A stretch of DNA of 64,000 nt, from assembly GCF_958450345.1 (NCBI RefSeq), contig NC_088783.1:103845302-103909301 (forward strand). Direction: 5' to 3'. Source of the stretch: Calliphora vicina (Eukaryota; Arthropoda; Insecta; Diptera; Calliphoridae). A program made the position numbers and the translations under genes. The notes under the pieces are model-generated. The model searched no databases, was not told the origin of the DNA, and saw only the letters and a program-made list of their open reading frames with translations. Below, piece by piece: positions 23,807 to 34,028 of this stretch (position 1 is its first letter; each line of letters begins with the position of its first letter).

Positions 23807-25182
23807 CTATGAGACTTCATCTAGGTTATTAACACCTAAACTACTTGAGGTATCCGTGATATTGCAAATATTGGATTTTTCGTGAATATCCCTTTTCACA
23901 CGATATTGCGAAGAGCTTAGCCAAAGATCTTTAATCATATCTGCTCCCTTTTCGGCAATCATTACCACGGGAGCGTGGATATTACCATTGGTTATAGCGG
24001 GCATAATACTGGCATCTATGACTCTTAGACCCGGTATGCCATACACTCTCAGTTGAGGATCTACCACGGCCCAGGGATCAGAGGGAGGACCCATTTTGGC
24101 AGTGCCGGACATGTGATAAATTGTCATGGTATACTGGCGTATAGCACAATTCCAATACTCATCGGTGAAGTGAGGTAAATGCCGACAATTTGGCAATTGT
24201 TTGGACCAGAAGCGTGCACCAAATCTCTTTAAGGCCTGAGTTTCACCCATGGCCACAGCAGCCTTAACACCTTCCCGTAAAACATCTACATCATCTGGAT
24301 GTGTTAGATAGTTGTGATAGAGCAGCGGATAACGCAGAGGATTCTTGGATGCCAATTTAATGAAACCTTTACTCTTGGGTCTCAGCATCATGGGGAATAT
24401 GCCGAAAACATCACGATTACTAACTTCACCGTACATGTCATTATAGAATTCTTCGGTTAAACCATGGGCCGTCTTGACCTGAGAACCACCATCTGACATG
24501 ACGGAAGCTGAAGTCATCATAAAACTCATATCAGGCCAATCATCACTAGCATTGGCATATTTGGTATTGATAAAAGCCACAGCCTCCAAACCCACACTAG
24601 AGGTCAGGGGACCATCTTCTGTAATGGCATAACGCAGGGCTGTATTAATATTAACCATTCTCTTCATCACTATCGATATGGGATAATCGATGAGAAAAGC
24701 TATGCCACCCACCGCAATGTGATCTTGTAAATTCTGACCCACACCCGGCAGATGGTGTACCAAAGGCAGACCTACTCTTTGTAGCTCTTCTGCCGGTCCT
24801 ATACCCGACAACATCATGAGGTGGGGTGAGCCAATAGCTCCTGCTGCTAAGATAACTTCTCTGGTGGCATAAACCGTTTGCAATTTGCCATTGCGTATAA
24901 ACTGCACCCCAGTGGCTCTTTTGGTTTGGGGATGTGTCAAAACTTTGGTAACATGTGAGAATAAAGCTACATGAAGATTCTTCCTTAAGCGAGCTGGTCT
25001 CAGAAAAGACTTGGCCGTAGAGCTGCGGGAACCACGTCTCATATTGAATTGATAAAAGGCAAAGCCCGTCTGTTGTTCACCATTAACATCCACTATATCA
25101 TAACCCATTTCCTCGCCAGCTTGTAAGAAAGCTGGACCCAAGGGTGTGTTATAGGGAGCATCTTGTACAGTCCATAAACCAC
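23807..25182 (-). CDS. GMC oxidoreductase (glucose-dehydrogenase-like), last coding exon
   Basis: This exon encodes residues 85-541 of the visible 541-residue product, with the stop codon TAG at 23807-23809. GMC flavoproteins oxidise alcohols or sugars using FAD; fly members include glucose dehydrogenase and a large paralog cluster. The second GMC signature (GAIGSPHLMMLSGIG) lies near residues 198-212. The catalytic region YHMSGTAKMG carries His ~440, and GNIHAPVVMIAEKG carries a second His ~486 where some family members have Asn. The 5' splice acceptor is a TTACAG at 25183-25188, and the reading frame joins the upstream exon through a split Gly codon (G|GT), giving HGTGGLWTVQDAP. The last ~35 residues are polar and not recognisable. 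No frameshift or stop is seen. The paralog cannot be named without a search. Confidence 0.95.
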
Positions 25183-25245
25183 CTGTAATATAAATACAAT
25201 ATTTTAGTAATGATTTTTAATTTTTTTTTTTATAATAAGACTTAC
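25183..25245 (-). other. 63-bp intron of the GMC gene
   Basis: The donor is GTAAGT and the acceptor is TTACAG. The interior is T/A-rich. This is a typical short fly intron. The splice joins YHGTG to GLWTVQDAP in frame, matching the conserved GMC sequence, so the boundaries are well supported. Confidence 0.93.
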
Positions 25246-25496
25246 CAGTGCCATGATATCTTTTATTTTTGGCCAAGTAGGGATTTCTTTGATCCTCCGA
25301 TTTGCGAAAGTATGGCAAGACATCTTCATAACTCCAGCCTGGATTACCAAATGAGGCCCACTGATCAAAATCTCTTTTATTGCCTCTGATATACAACATG
25401 GTATTGAGTACAGAACTACCTCCAATAACTTTGCCACGAGTCCAACAGCATCTTTTGTCTTTCATGGCCTGACAGGCGGTATTTTGTGGTTGGGTT
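25246..25496 (-). CDS. GMC oxidoreductase, upstream visible coding exon
   Basis: This 251-nt exon encodes residues 1-84 of the visible product. It starts after a polypyrimidine tract ending TTCCAG and ends at a consensus donor, CACTG|GTAAGT. It carries GMC signature 1, with the GKVIGGSS core at residues 21-28 followed by RGNKRDFDQW. These residues belong to the FAD-binding fold, after the first strand-helix-strand unit. The first base completes a codon begun in an earlier exon (phase 2), so the true N-terminus lies further upstream. About 80-90 residues expected for a ~620-residue fly GMC protein, including the GxGxxG dinucleotide-binding loop, are absent from this exon. No matching exon was found on the minus strand up to 64000. 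Confidence 0.93.
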
Positions 25497-25560
25497 CTGG
25501 AAGAGAAAATAAATAAGTATTTATATTTAATATTTAAACTTGAATTGCATAGACAAGGTG

Positions 25561-25679
25561 AATTTATACAGGCGACTGCAAAGGCGAATTCAAGCAATAT
25601 GCTCTCAGTTAAATAAAACAAAATTTATGAATTCGCTTCAATTTGCCTGAATTCGCCTTTGCTGGTGACTGTATAAATT
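25561..25679. mobile_element. 119-bp fold-back element in the GMC intron
   Basis: The left arm starts AATTTATACAGGCGACTGCA and the right arm is its inverted copy ending GTATAAATT. The arms are about 37 bp with roughly five mismatches, around a ~45-bp loop. It sits about 64 bases upstream of the splice acceptor at 25497. There is no coding capacity. It is likely a small non-autonomous DNA element or a hairpin remnant. Confidence 0.7.
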
Positions 25680-25979
25680 AAAAACTACTTAGTTAGAATT
25701 TATAAACATTTTTTAATATAACCCTAGAGCAAAGAGAACTGATACTGAACTAGTCCCATGATCGGGGACTAGTTCACATGTAATTAAAAATATGAAAACA
25801 ATTTGCACCAATTTATGACAGAGAGTAAAGACCAAATCCTTATTTCATTGATAAATTGTCAACATTTTAAAATTTTTGGATCGGTTGAATGAAATGTCAA
25901 TTTTTTACATTGAACTAAAACGTTTAAAACTAAACCTTAAAACTAAATTTAAACAAGACTCAAGTAAAGTTACAAAATT

Positions 25980-27960
25980 AGTAGAGTTCTTCCAAATTAT
26001 ATATTATTTACACTTAAAATAGGTTGTGTTTCTAAAGATTTTATATTATTTACACCTAATATACATTGTTTACATAATGCCAACAACTTAAATATGAGCA
26101 AGATTCAAGAGAGTTCTGAAATTCTTTGCAGATTATATGATTTTTTAAACATTATATAATATTTACTCTAAATAAAAATTGTTTACACAATGTAAACAAT
26201 TCAAAATTTCGGAAAATTAAGAAATATTTTATAAAAAAATCTTTATTTAAGGCAGATTTATATAATTTACACTAAATATACATTGTTTACATAATGTCAA
26301 CAATTGAAGTATGAACAAGATTTAAGAGAGTTCTGAAATTCTTTGCAGGTTATTTGATTTTTTAAAGATTATATATTATTTACTCTAAATATAAATTGTT
26401 TACACAATGTAAACAATTCAAAATTTCGGAAAATTAAGAAATACTTTAAAAAAAATCTTTATTTAAGGCAGATTTATATAATTTACACTAAATATACATT
26501 GTTTACATTATGTCAACAATTCAACATCTAGCCGTATTGAAGAAAATTATCTAAAAATCTAGATTTAAAACAGATTTTATATAATTTACACTAAAAATAC
26601 ATTTTTTACATTATGTAAGCAGTTCAAAATCTATAAAAATTTAAGAAGTCTTCAAAAATTCATTATTTTTATACAGATTTTATTTATATTTACACTAAAT
26701 ATATATTGTTTACATAATGTAAACAATTGAAATATGAATAAGAGTCAAGTAAAATTCCAAGATTATTTTATCAAATACAGATTAATAATTATTTACATTA
26801 AATATACATTATTTACACAACGTAAACTAGGCAAAATTTAGCAAAATTCAAGAAAATTTTCTATATTTCCAGAATTAATGAAGATGATATATTATTTACA
26901 CTAAATATATATTGTTTACATAATGTAAACAATTGAAATTCGAAAATGTTTCAAGAAGATTTTCGAAATTATTTGACTTTTTTCACAGATTTTATATTAT
27001 TTCAGTAAATATACATTGTTTACATAATGTAAAAATGTCAATATCTTGTAAAATTCAAGAAAATTTCCGAAATTTCTAGGTTTAATAAAGATTTTATATA
27101 ATTTACATCATAAATACATTGTTTATATTATGCAAACAATGAAAATACGAACAAAAATCAAGAATAATTTCAAAAATTCATATTTCTAATAGAGATTTTA
27201 TAATATTTACAAGACAAACAAGATTCAAGTTTCAGAATTCTTTAATTACTCTAAATATACATTGTTTACACAATGTAAACAATACAATATTTTACCGAAC
27301 TATTAAAAATTTTTAAATTTCTTCATTTAACCCACATTTTTATAATTTTTACATCAAATAAAAATTTTTACATAATGTCAACAATTGAAGTTTAAGAAAA
27401 ATTCAAGAGAAGCTACAAAATTTATACAGTTAATACTGATTTTGTTGCTTTTTACACTAAATATACATTATTTACATAATGTCAACAATTCAAATTCTGG
27501 CAAAATTCAATAAAATTTTCTAAATTTTCTTGATTTGAAAAGTAATTTATATAATTTACATCCAATATACATTGTTTACATTATGTCAACAATGAAAATT
27601 TTAACAAAATTCAAGTAGAGTTAAAAAATTCTTTCATTTGATACTGATTTTTTATTATTTACACAATATTTACATTATTTACACAATGTAAACAATAAAA
27701 AAATATAGATAAATTCGCAAAAGTTTTCTAAATTTATTTTTCAGACAGATTTCATATTATTTCCACTAATTATTCGTTATTTACATAATTTTTTTTTATT
27801 ATTACACAATATTTACATTATTTACACAATGTAAGCAATTGAAAAATATAGATAAATTCGCAAAAGTTTTCTAAATATATTTTTCAGACAGCTTTCATAT
27901 TATTTTATATATTTACATAATGTTAGCTACTGAAAATAAATTGAAATTTTTGTGAAATTC
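25980..27960. repeat. diverged ~105-bp tandem array with a palindromic core, in the GMC intron
   Basis: About 18 units are spaced roughly 96-115 bp apart. Each contains a core like ATTGTTTACATAATGTAAAC (often running on as AAT), preceded by TTTACACTAAATATAC and followed by AAAATTCAAGAAAA-type sequence. The core is an inverted pair of TTGTTTAC and GTAAACAA separated by five bases. Good copies lie near 26700 and 26905. Units at 26605, 26813 and 27780 onward are degraded. The spacers drift more than the core. No ORF is present. It lies in the intron just upstream of the first visible GMC exon. Confidence 0.85.
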
Positions 27961-29523
27961 AAGAAAATTTCTTTAAATTTTTCAGTTGGTGCTAAATTTA
28001 GCAGGTAGACACTTCAAAACCAATTTTTGACTACTTTGTTTACACTTTGTTACAAAATAACTGTTAAATAATAAACTTTATTTATTTTCTTCTTTTTTTT
28101 ATTGTACAATATTTATTACATTTCACATTATAAAATTCAGTGAAGTGAAGAAAGTTCATAATCAATTATTTATAAGCAAATAAAACAAAAGAAAAATTAA
28201 TACAAAAATAAATTTCAAATGTCAGCATTTGAATTATATTAAAAAAATCTCAGTGAAACTTCAATATAATACAAATAAAATCCATATCTCATGATTGTTT
28301 CCTGACAACTCTGTGTAAAATTGAATCGAATCCTTAATTGATGCAGTAAAAAAAAACTAAACCATCAACTTGGTTACTGCTGGAAAAAATATAAAAACCC
28401 AGTGACCTACTTAAAACTAAAGTTTACCGGTTTTTATTTATTTATTTTTTTTTTTGAATTTTCAAAACCATTATATTCAATATTGTTTAAACGCGAGTAG
28501 TTGATAAAAGACGTTTTACCTAAAAAATAATATTGTTTTCCGCTTGATTGCCTTGTTTGTTGGAAACACATGTTTTTCAAACTTATTATTAAGAAAAAAC
28601 AATAATAAAAAGTTGTAAAATGTTTATGTTTTGCACGTTGAAAATTTGAATTGTAAAAACAATTGAGTACTTTATATTTTGAGTTGAACAATTTTTAAGA
28701 GATTAGAGATTTGGTTGTCTTTTTTTAGTAATTACATTTAAATAACTTATAGAGTTAGTTGTTTCATACATTTTTGAGAGTTTTTGATATTTAAGACTTG
28801 TTTATACGGTTTTTATTTTGTTTGCTTTTATGTGGAAATATTTTGTTTTAATTTTGCAATACAGCGTTAATCATAGAACCACTTCAAATTTTTAGTATTA
28901 AGCTTTGTTTATATTAAAATAACTGAGATTTTAACAGATTTGAGTAATTCGTAATTTTCATAATATCTTATTAAAGTATTATCACTTAATTCTCAATAGT
29001 TTATAGTGTTTGCCTCAACTCTACATTAACACCTAGATTTTTTCCTTTCAATATCCGTTTCAATTGTAAAAATATCTCCAGAATTCCCAAAGTTATAAAG
29101 ATATTTGTAAAAATTGTCAAAATTAATATTAATCATACGCACCCTGGTGTTAATGATAATATAAATCCATTTTTATGTAAAACTTTCCATATAAAAATGC
29201 GATCTATCTGAAACTTTAAATATTAGTAGAGAACATGTTAAGCTTTAAAATAATATATATTAGAAATGAGCAGATGGGATCACTGTGCAAATGAGGTTAA
29301 AATTATTTTTTTTTTGGTATTTATTCAAAATTTTCTTAAGCCATTATGCAAAAATAAGTTCTTTATAACTGCTCCTATCTACAGAGATAGTTTTAATATA
29401 GAAAACGGCTAAAATCAGTTAACAGAGTTTCTAAATTTTACATGAGTTTTTTGTTATTGTAATAAAAATTTTAACAAAAACAAAACACATGTAAAATATA
29501 TACATACAATTTTCTGAAAATAA
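27961..29523. other. probable intronic AT-rich DNA of the GMC gene
   Basis: If the missing GMC exon lies to the right, this is intron. The ORF at 28434-28691 is low complexity. No repeat family was recognised. Confidence 0.35.
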
Positions 29524-30505
29524 GCGAATTCACTTAATTGAGAATAAATTCGAAATAATCCATCGATTTTTATGATCGATATCTCATTTTGTTCGTATTA
29601 CATGTGACTTTGCAATAAAGCAATAAACATAAACAATTTCTGCCGTTTTCGATTTTTCAGGATTTTTTTAAAACAAAAAAATTGGATATTTTTACATAAA
29701 AAATATATTTTTTGCTTCAAATTGTTATTATAACTCCGAAACTACTGAGCCGATTAAAACGCAATATATATGTGAAAATTTATACATAGCATGGGGAAAA
29801 TGTTTTCAAAATTCAATCAATCAAAAGAAGAACATTAACTACTCAATTTTATGTATATCAAACAAAAAAGTTAAATTTTGTGAAAATGAGCGAATTCACT
29901 TAATTGAGAATAAATTCGAAAATAATCCATCGATTTTTATGATCGATATCTTATTTTGTTCGTATTACATGTGACTTTGCAATAAAGCAATAAATTTAAA
30001 CAATTTCTGTCGTTTTCGATTTTTAAGGATTTTTTTAAAACAAAAAAATTTGATATTTTTACATAAAAAATATATTTTTTGCTTCAAATTGTTATTATAA
30101 CTCCGAAATTACTGAACCGATTAAAACGCAATATATATGTGAAAATGTATACATAGCATGGGGAAAATGTTTTCAAAATTCAATCAATCGAAAGAAGAAC
30201 ATTAACTACTCAATTTTATGTATATCAAAAAAAAAAATTAAATTTTGTGAAAATGAGCGAATTCACTTAATTGTGAATAAATTCGAAAAGAATCAATCGA
30301 TTTTTATCTTCGATATCTCATTTTGTTTCTATTATACGCGGATTTGCGACAAAGGAATAAACTTAAACAATTTCTGCCGTTTTCGATTTTTCATTATTTT
30401 TTTAAAACAAAAAAATTGGATATTTTTACATAAAAAATATATTTTTTACTTCAATTTGTTATTATAACTCCGAAACTACTGAGCCGATTAAAACGCAATA
30501 TATAA
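29524..30505. repeat. tandem repeat, 366-bp period, about 2.7 copies
   Basis: Units start GCGAATTCACTTAATTG at 29524, 29890 and 30257. Each contains CCATCGATTTTTATGATCGA, GTATTACATGTGACTTTGCA and ATAACTCCGAAACTACTGAG. The first two are nearly identical; the third differs more and stops at AAACGCAATATATAA. It is non-coding. Confidence 0.9.
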
Positions 30506-30610
30506 CCGGATTAAAGGTTATGTAAATTTGAATATTTCTAAGTTTATTTAAATAATATAGGACTAACTCTTTTTGAGCTATCATAAATTATGTGGAGTAA
30601 CATCTAAAAA

Positions 30611-31174
30611 ATGGCTGGCTGTCCATGTAAACTTTGTGTGCAAAGTACAGGTCGCAATTTTGAAGATGTTTCGATAAAATTTGGTAGATATAATTTTTTC
30701 GGTCCAAGGACCAAGCCTATTGAAACAGGATGAAATCGGTCCATTATTTCACCTAGCCCCCATACAATTGTCCTCCCGAAATTGGACTTTATCGGTCATA
30801 AATGTTTAATTTATATTTGTAACTCCACAAATTTCGCTCCAAATAAGACTCATATATACGAAATTCATATCACCAAATTTTGTTATGATCGGTCAATAAT
30901 TAGTCATAACTCCCATATATACCCGCTTCCAAAAATCACTTTAAAGTATACACACAAAATTCACCATAAATAACTTTCATATAGACATAAATCACACGAA
31001 CTAATTTTATGGTGATTGGTCCATAATTGGTCATAGCTCCCATATAAGGCCCACTTCCGAAAATCAGTCACGAATATAAATTATTGATATTTTAAAAGAA
31101 AAAAGTTTTTGCTCATTTACTTGGTGTATGGTATTATATGTTCGGGATTGACCTACCATACTTTCTTACTTGTT
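30611..31174 (+). mobile_element. Helentron-like repeat, family G, copy 2
   Basis: It matches copy 1 from GGCTGGCTGTCCATGTAAAC through CCACAAATTTCGCTCCAAATAAG-type sequence to the terminus ACTTTCTTACTTGTT. The terminal hairpin is decayed (TGTTCGGGATTGACCTACCA). It is non-coding. Confidence 0.7.
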
Positions 31175-31279
31175 AATGCTAAAATCTGAAATGTTCCAGA
31201 ATGGATAATATATTGGAAAGTTAATTAACTGGACGAACATTTAAGCTTAAAGAAGGAGACTTTTTAACATCAACATTTT

Positions 31280-31660
31280 CTGAAGCTACTTACAAAATCT
31301 CATATTTGAAATAGTCACTCGGCCTAAATCCGGATATTAGGGCGGATTGGGGGCAATTCGTAGCATATTTCATGGATTTTTGAAATCGAACATGGCAGCC
31401 ATCTTCCGAAAAGCTTTCTCATACCCAAGTGATCATTTGAAATTGAAACCACAGAGCCATGGCTTCCACAATATCTCGCACTTTCAATCTCTGATCGGCC
31501 AACACCATATCAATTGTTTCGGTTGTAGAGACCTCAGTAAACCACATTTTTACCATTGAAATTGATGGTGCAGAGATTCCATAGTATTTATCAAGCTTAG
31601 CATTAGTTTGGGTGATTTTTTTCCGCAATAAATAAAGCTTGGTGAGCACACGAAATTAAT
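31280..31660 (-). pseudogene. mariner-type transposase N-terminal fragment
   Basis: The minus-strand reading includes TEVSTTETIDMVLADQRLKV (then RDIVEA) and fragments of a preceding NAKLDKYYGISAPSISMVK-type block. This is the helix-turn-helix region of a mariner-type transposase, different in sequence from the copies at 38650 and 43840. It is frameshifted after the RDIVEAM block, and only this part is present. Confidence 0.65.
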
Positions 31661-31795
31661 TTTTTTCCATTTTCTTATCTAGTAACGCAGTAGTCTGCTA
31701 TCAATGGCTGTCAAACACAAAGAAAAAGACGTAACTTGTTCAAATTTCGACAGCAGACAACTGAGAGAGCCGGAAAATTCAAAAAGTCACGGGCT

Positions 31796-31995
31796 CAATT
31801 CAGTGGTGGTAACCGTTTTTTAGGTTAGCTCATGTTTTCGAGATTACACCGTTATTTCGAAAATGGAGGAGGTTGCACAACATATATTCGCGTAACTCAA
31901 AAACGGTTTAGTTTATTAAATAATATGAAAAAAACCGAAATTCCGTAAAAAAATTACCTTTAATATGTTTTTGATCGTTTCAGAAATATAATTTA
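31796..31995 (+). repeat. dispersed repeat (family J), copy 1
   Basis: It contains CAGTGGTGGTAACCGTTTTT, TAGGTTAGCTC, TGGAGGAGGTTGCACAACAT and ATTCGCGTAACTCAAAAACG. The inverted counterpart is at 37520-38345. The edges are approximate and it is non-coding. Confidence 0.6.
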
Positions 31996-32002
31996 AAGCG
32001 AA

Positions 32003-32395
32003 GTTCCAAATAAAACAAGCCCTAAACGATTAAAATCTGTACACAAGTTTTATTTTTATTCACAAAAGATAAGATAAATAACTCGTAGTAATTAGTACTG
32101 CAATAGTCGGCAATACAGTGCCGTTTTTACAAAACGGCAAGATTCTGTAAATTTTAAATTTGACTAGTTAAAAAGATAAGATTATATATTATATATCAAC
32201 GTATAGGAAATTGTGTCTTGTTTTCTAAAATGTATAAAATTTTTAAGAATTAAAAAACTTATAGGAGATTTTTTGCAAAAATATGGGAAAAAATGTTAAA
32301 ATGTTATCAGGCGATATTTTTTTATCTTTTGTTTATAAAATCATAAGTTGTGGACAGATTTTAATCATTAAAAGCTTGTTTTGTTTGGAACAATC
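32003..32395. repeat. inverted repeat, ~65-bp imperfect arms
   Basis: The left arm AAGTTCCAAATAAAACAAGC then CGATTAAAATCTGTACACAA is inverted at the right as TGTGGACAGATTTTAATCAT then AAGCTTGTTTTGTTTGGAAC. The loop is about 240 bp. It may be a small fold-back element; no target duplication was found. Confidence 0.6.
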
Positions 32396-32451
32396 TTTTC
32401 TATACGCTTAGAAAAAATTAACAGCGTAGAAAACTAAAATTTAGAAATTTG

Positions 32452-34028
32452 GCCAAATTATCGTAAGCGACATTTTTAAAATTTTTGTTTTATTGCAGAA
32501 ATTAAAATTTTATGGACCGACTGATATTTTAGCGTTCTCAGAATATCAAAATTGTTCATAACATCAAAAATATAGGGGGTAAGATTTTATCGTAAGTCAA
32601 TGTTTATATTTTACAGTAAACAAATTTTATCATAAGCGACACACAGTGGCATAGAAAAAAAAAGAGGGAAATAAATCTGTAACTTCTAAATGGTTAGATT
32701 GGTTTGAATGAAATTTCACATGCGCAAAGACAAAGTGTTGTCGAGTTTAAGTTTTGAACGTGGACCTCATGGGCCCACCAAGGGCTCTCAAAGTAGGACA
32801 CCTCGGGTATGTTACATATTTAAAACGATATTATTTCTTGGTTTGAGTTCCGATTTCAAAAACATTATACATGTAGAATCTTCTCATCGAGCACTACAAA
32901 AAATGTCCTCGTAGCTATCAATTATCTATTATAGCTTAGGAGATATTCACATTTGAAAATTAAATTTTCAACATTTTTACCCACCCTACTCCAGTTTTTT
33001 GATAACAGCGTATCCAAATATTTCCCGATTCTCTCCAGTTTTCCATTATTGGACTAACAACACATGTATGTGTCAAATGGAAAAATAATTGTTTAAAAAT
33101 AATGACTAAGTCCAAAGTTATATGCATTTGAATTTAAGAAATTTTTAACAAGCGATTTTTCGCAAATTTTTTTGGGAAAAAAGTTCTTTTTTTCTTTTTA
33201 ATTTATCTGAAAGCTAAGTTTTCATAAAATATTTCAAAGGAAAACCAATTTAAAATTGTTGTTACCGAGGAGACCAGGTCCTTTCAAAAAATACACATTT
33301 TTAATGTAAAATAAAACTTTAGGGCAAAAATTCTCAAATCGCATATTCGATATCAAAATATAATAACCGATGTTAGATGGCCCAATATTAGGGTGGGTCA
33401 ATTTTTTTTAGTACTAAGCGTATAACAAATTCCTAATCTACGGAAAATTCTAAGAACTTTTCCAGAAGAAACCATGGTTCTAAAATCAAAATCGAGCTTC
33501 CGGTTTTTTACGAGAAGATTTGGAGCTCAAGACCTCTTTTGCTAGGAGACCTCGGGTATGTTCAATTTTAAAAATAATAATATTTCTTCGTTTGTGTTCC
33601 GATTTAAAAAAATTACATATATATAGAATCTTCTCGTCGCTGAAGATATATAGAATCTTCAGCGGGATTGCTGATAATAAATTTCAAAATTCGTTTTTAT
33701 TTTTCCATTTTAAATAGAAAACTTTACATAACTGTGATTAAAAACTATTCATAAATAAATATTTTATTTCAATTCGAAAAATTTGTATCTATGCAAAAAT
33801 TCAATAAAAAATATGTTTTGTCATATTTTTCTATAAAGTATTCCATGAATTTTTAATTGTCAAAAGTTATAAATATTTTTGACAAATAGACAAATAGCTT
33901 GAACGAAATTATAATATATCGCATCATAAAGTTTTTAATTCTATGTATAAATTTCAAAATAATCGAAAAAACCTTCTCTTGTAAAATTTGTGTTTTGTCG
34001 CTTACGATAATTTGGCGCTAAGGGCTCG
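32452..34028. mobile_element. family H element, copy 3 (left end lost)
   Basis: The left begins within the TIR (GCCAAATTATCGTAAGCGAC) and the right TIR is complete (GTCGCTTACGATAATTTGGC then GCTAAGGGCTCG). The H-to-L junction GCGACACACAGTGGCATAG is at about 32637-32655. A block near 33390-33640 differs from other copies and repeats part of L, so a secondary rearrangement or insertion lies there. Confidence 0.8.

Noticed and set aside
23807..25141. A start codon for the GMC protein at 25141
   Set aside because: The position is TTG (Leu) inside a conserved stretch that continues upstream across a spliced intron.
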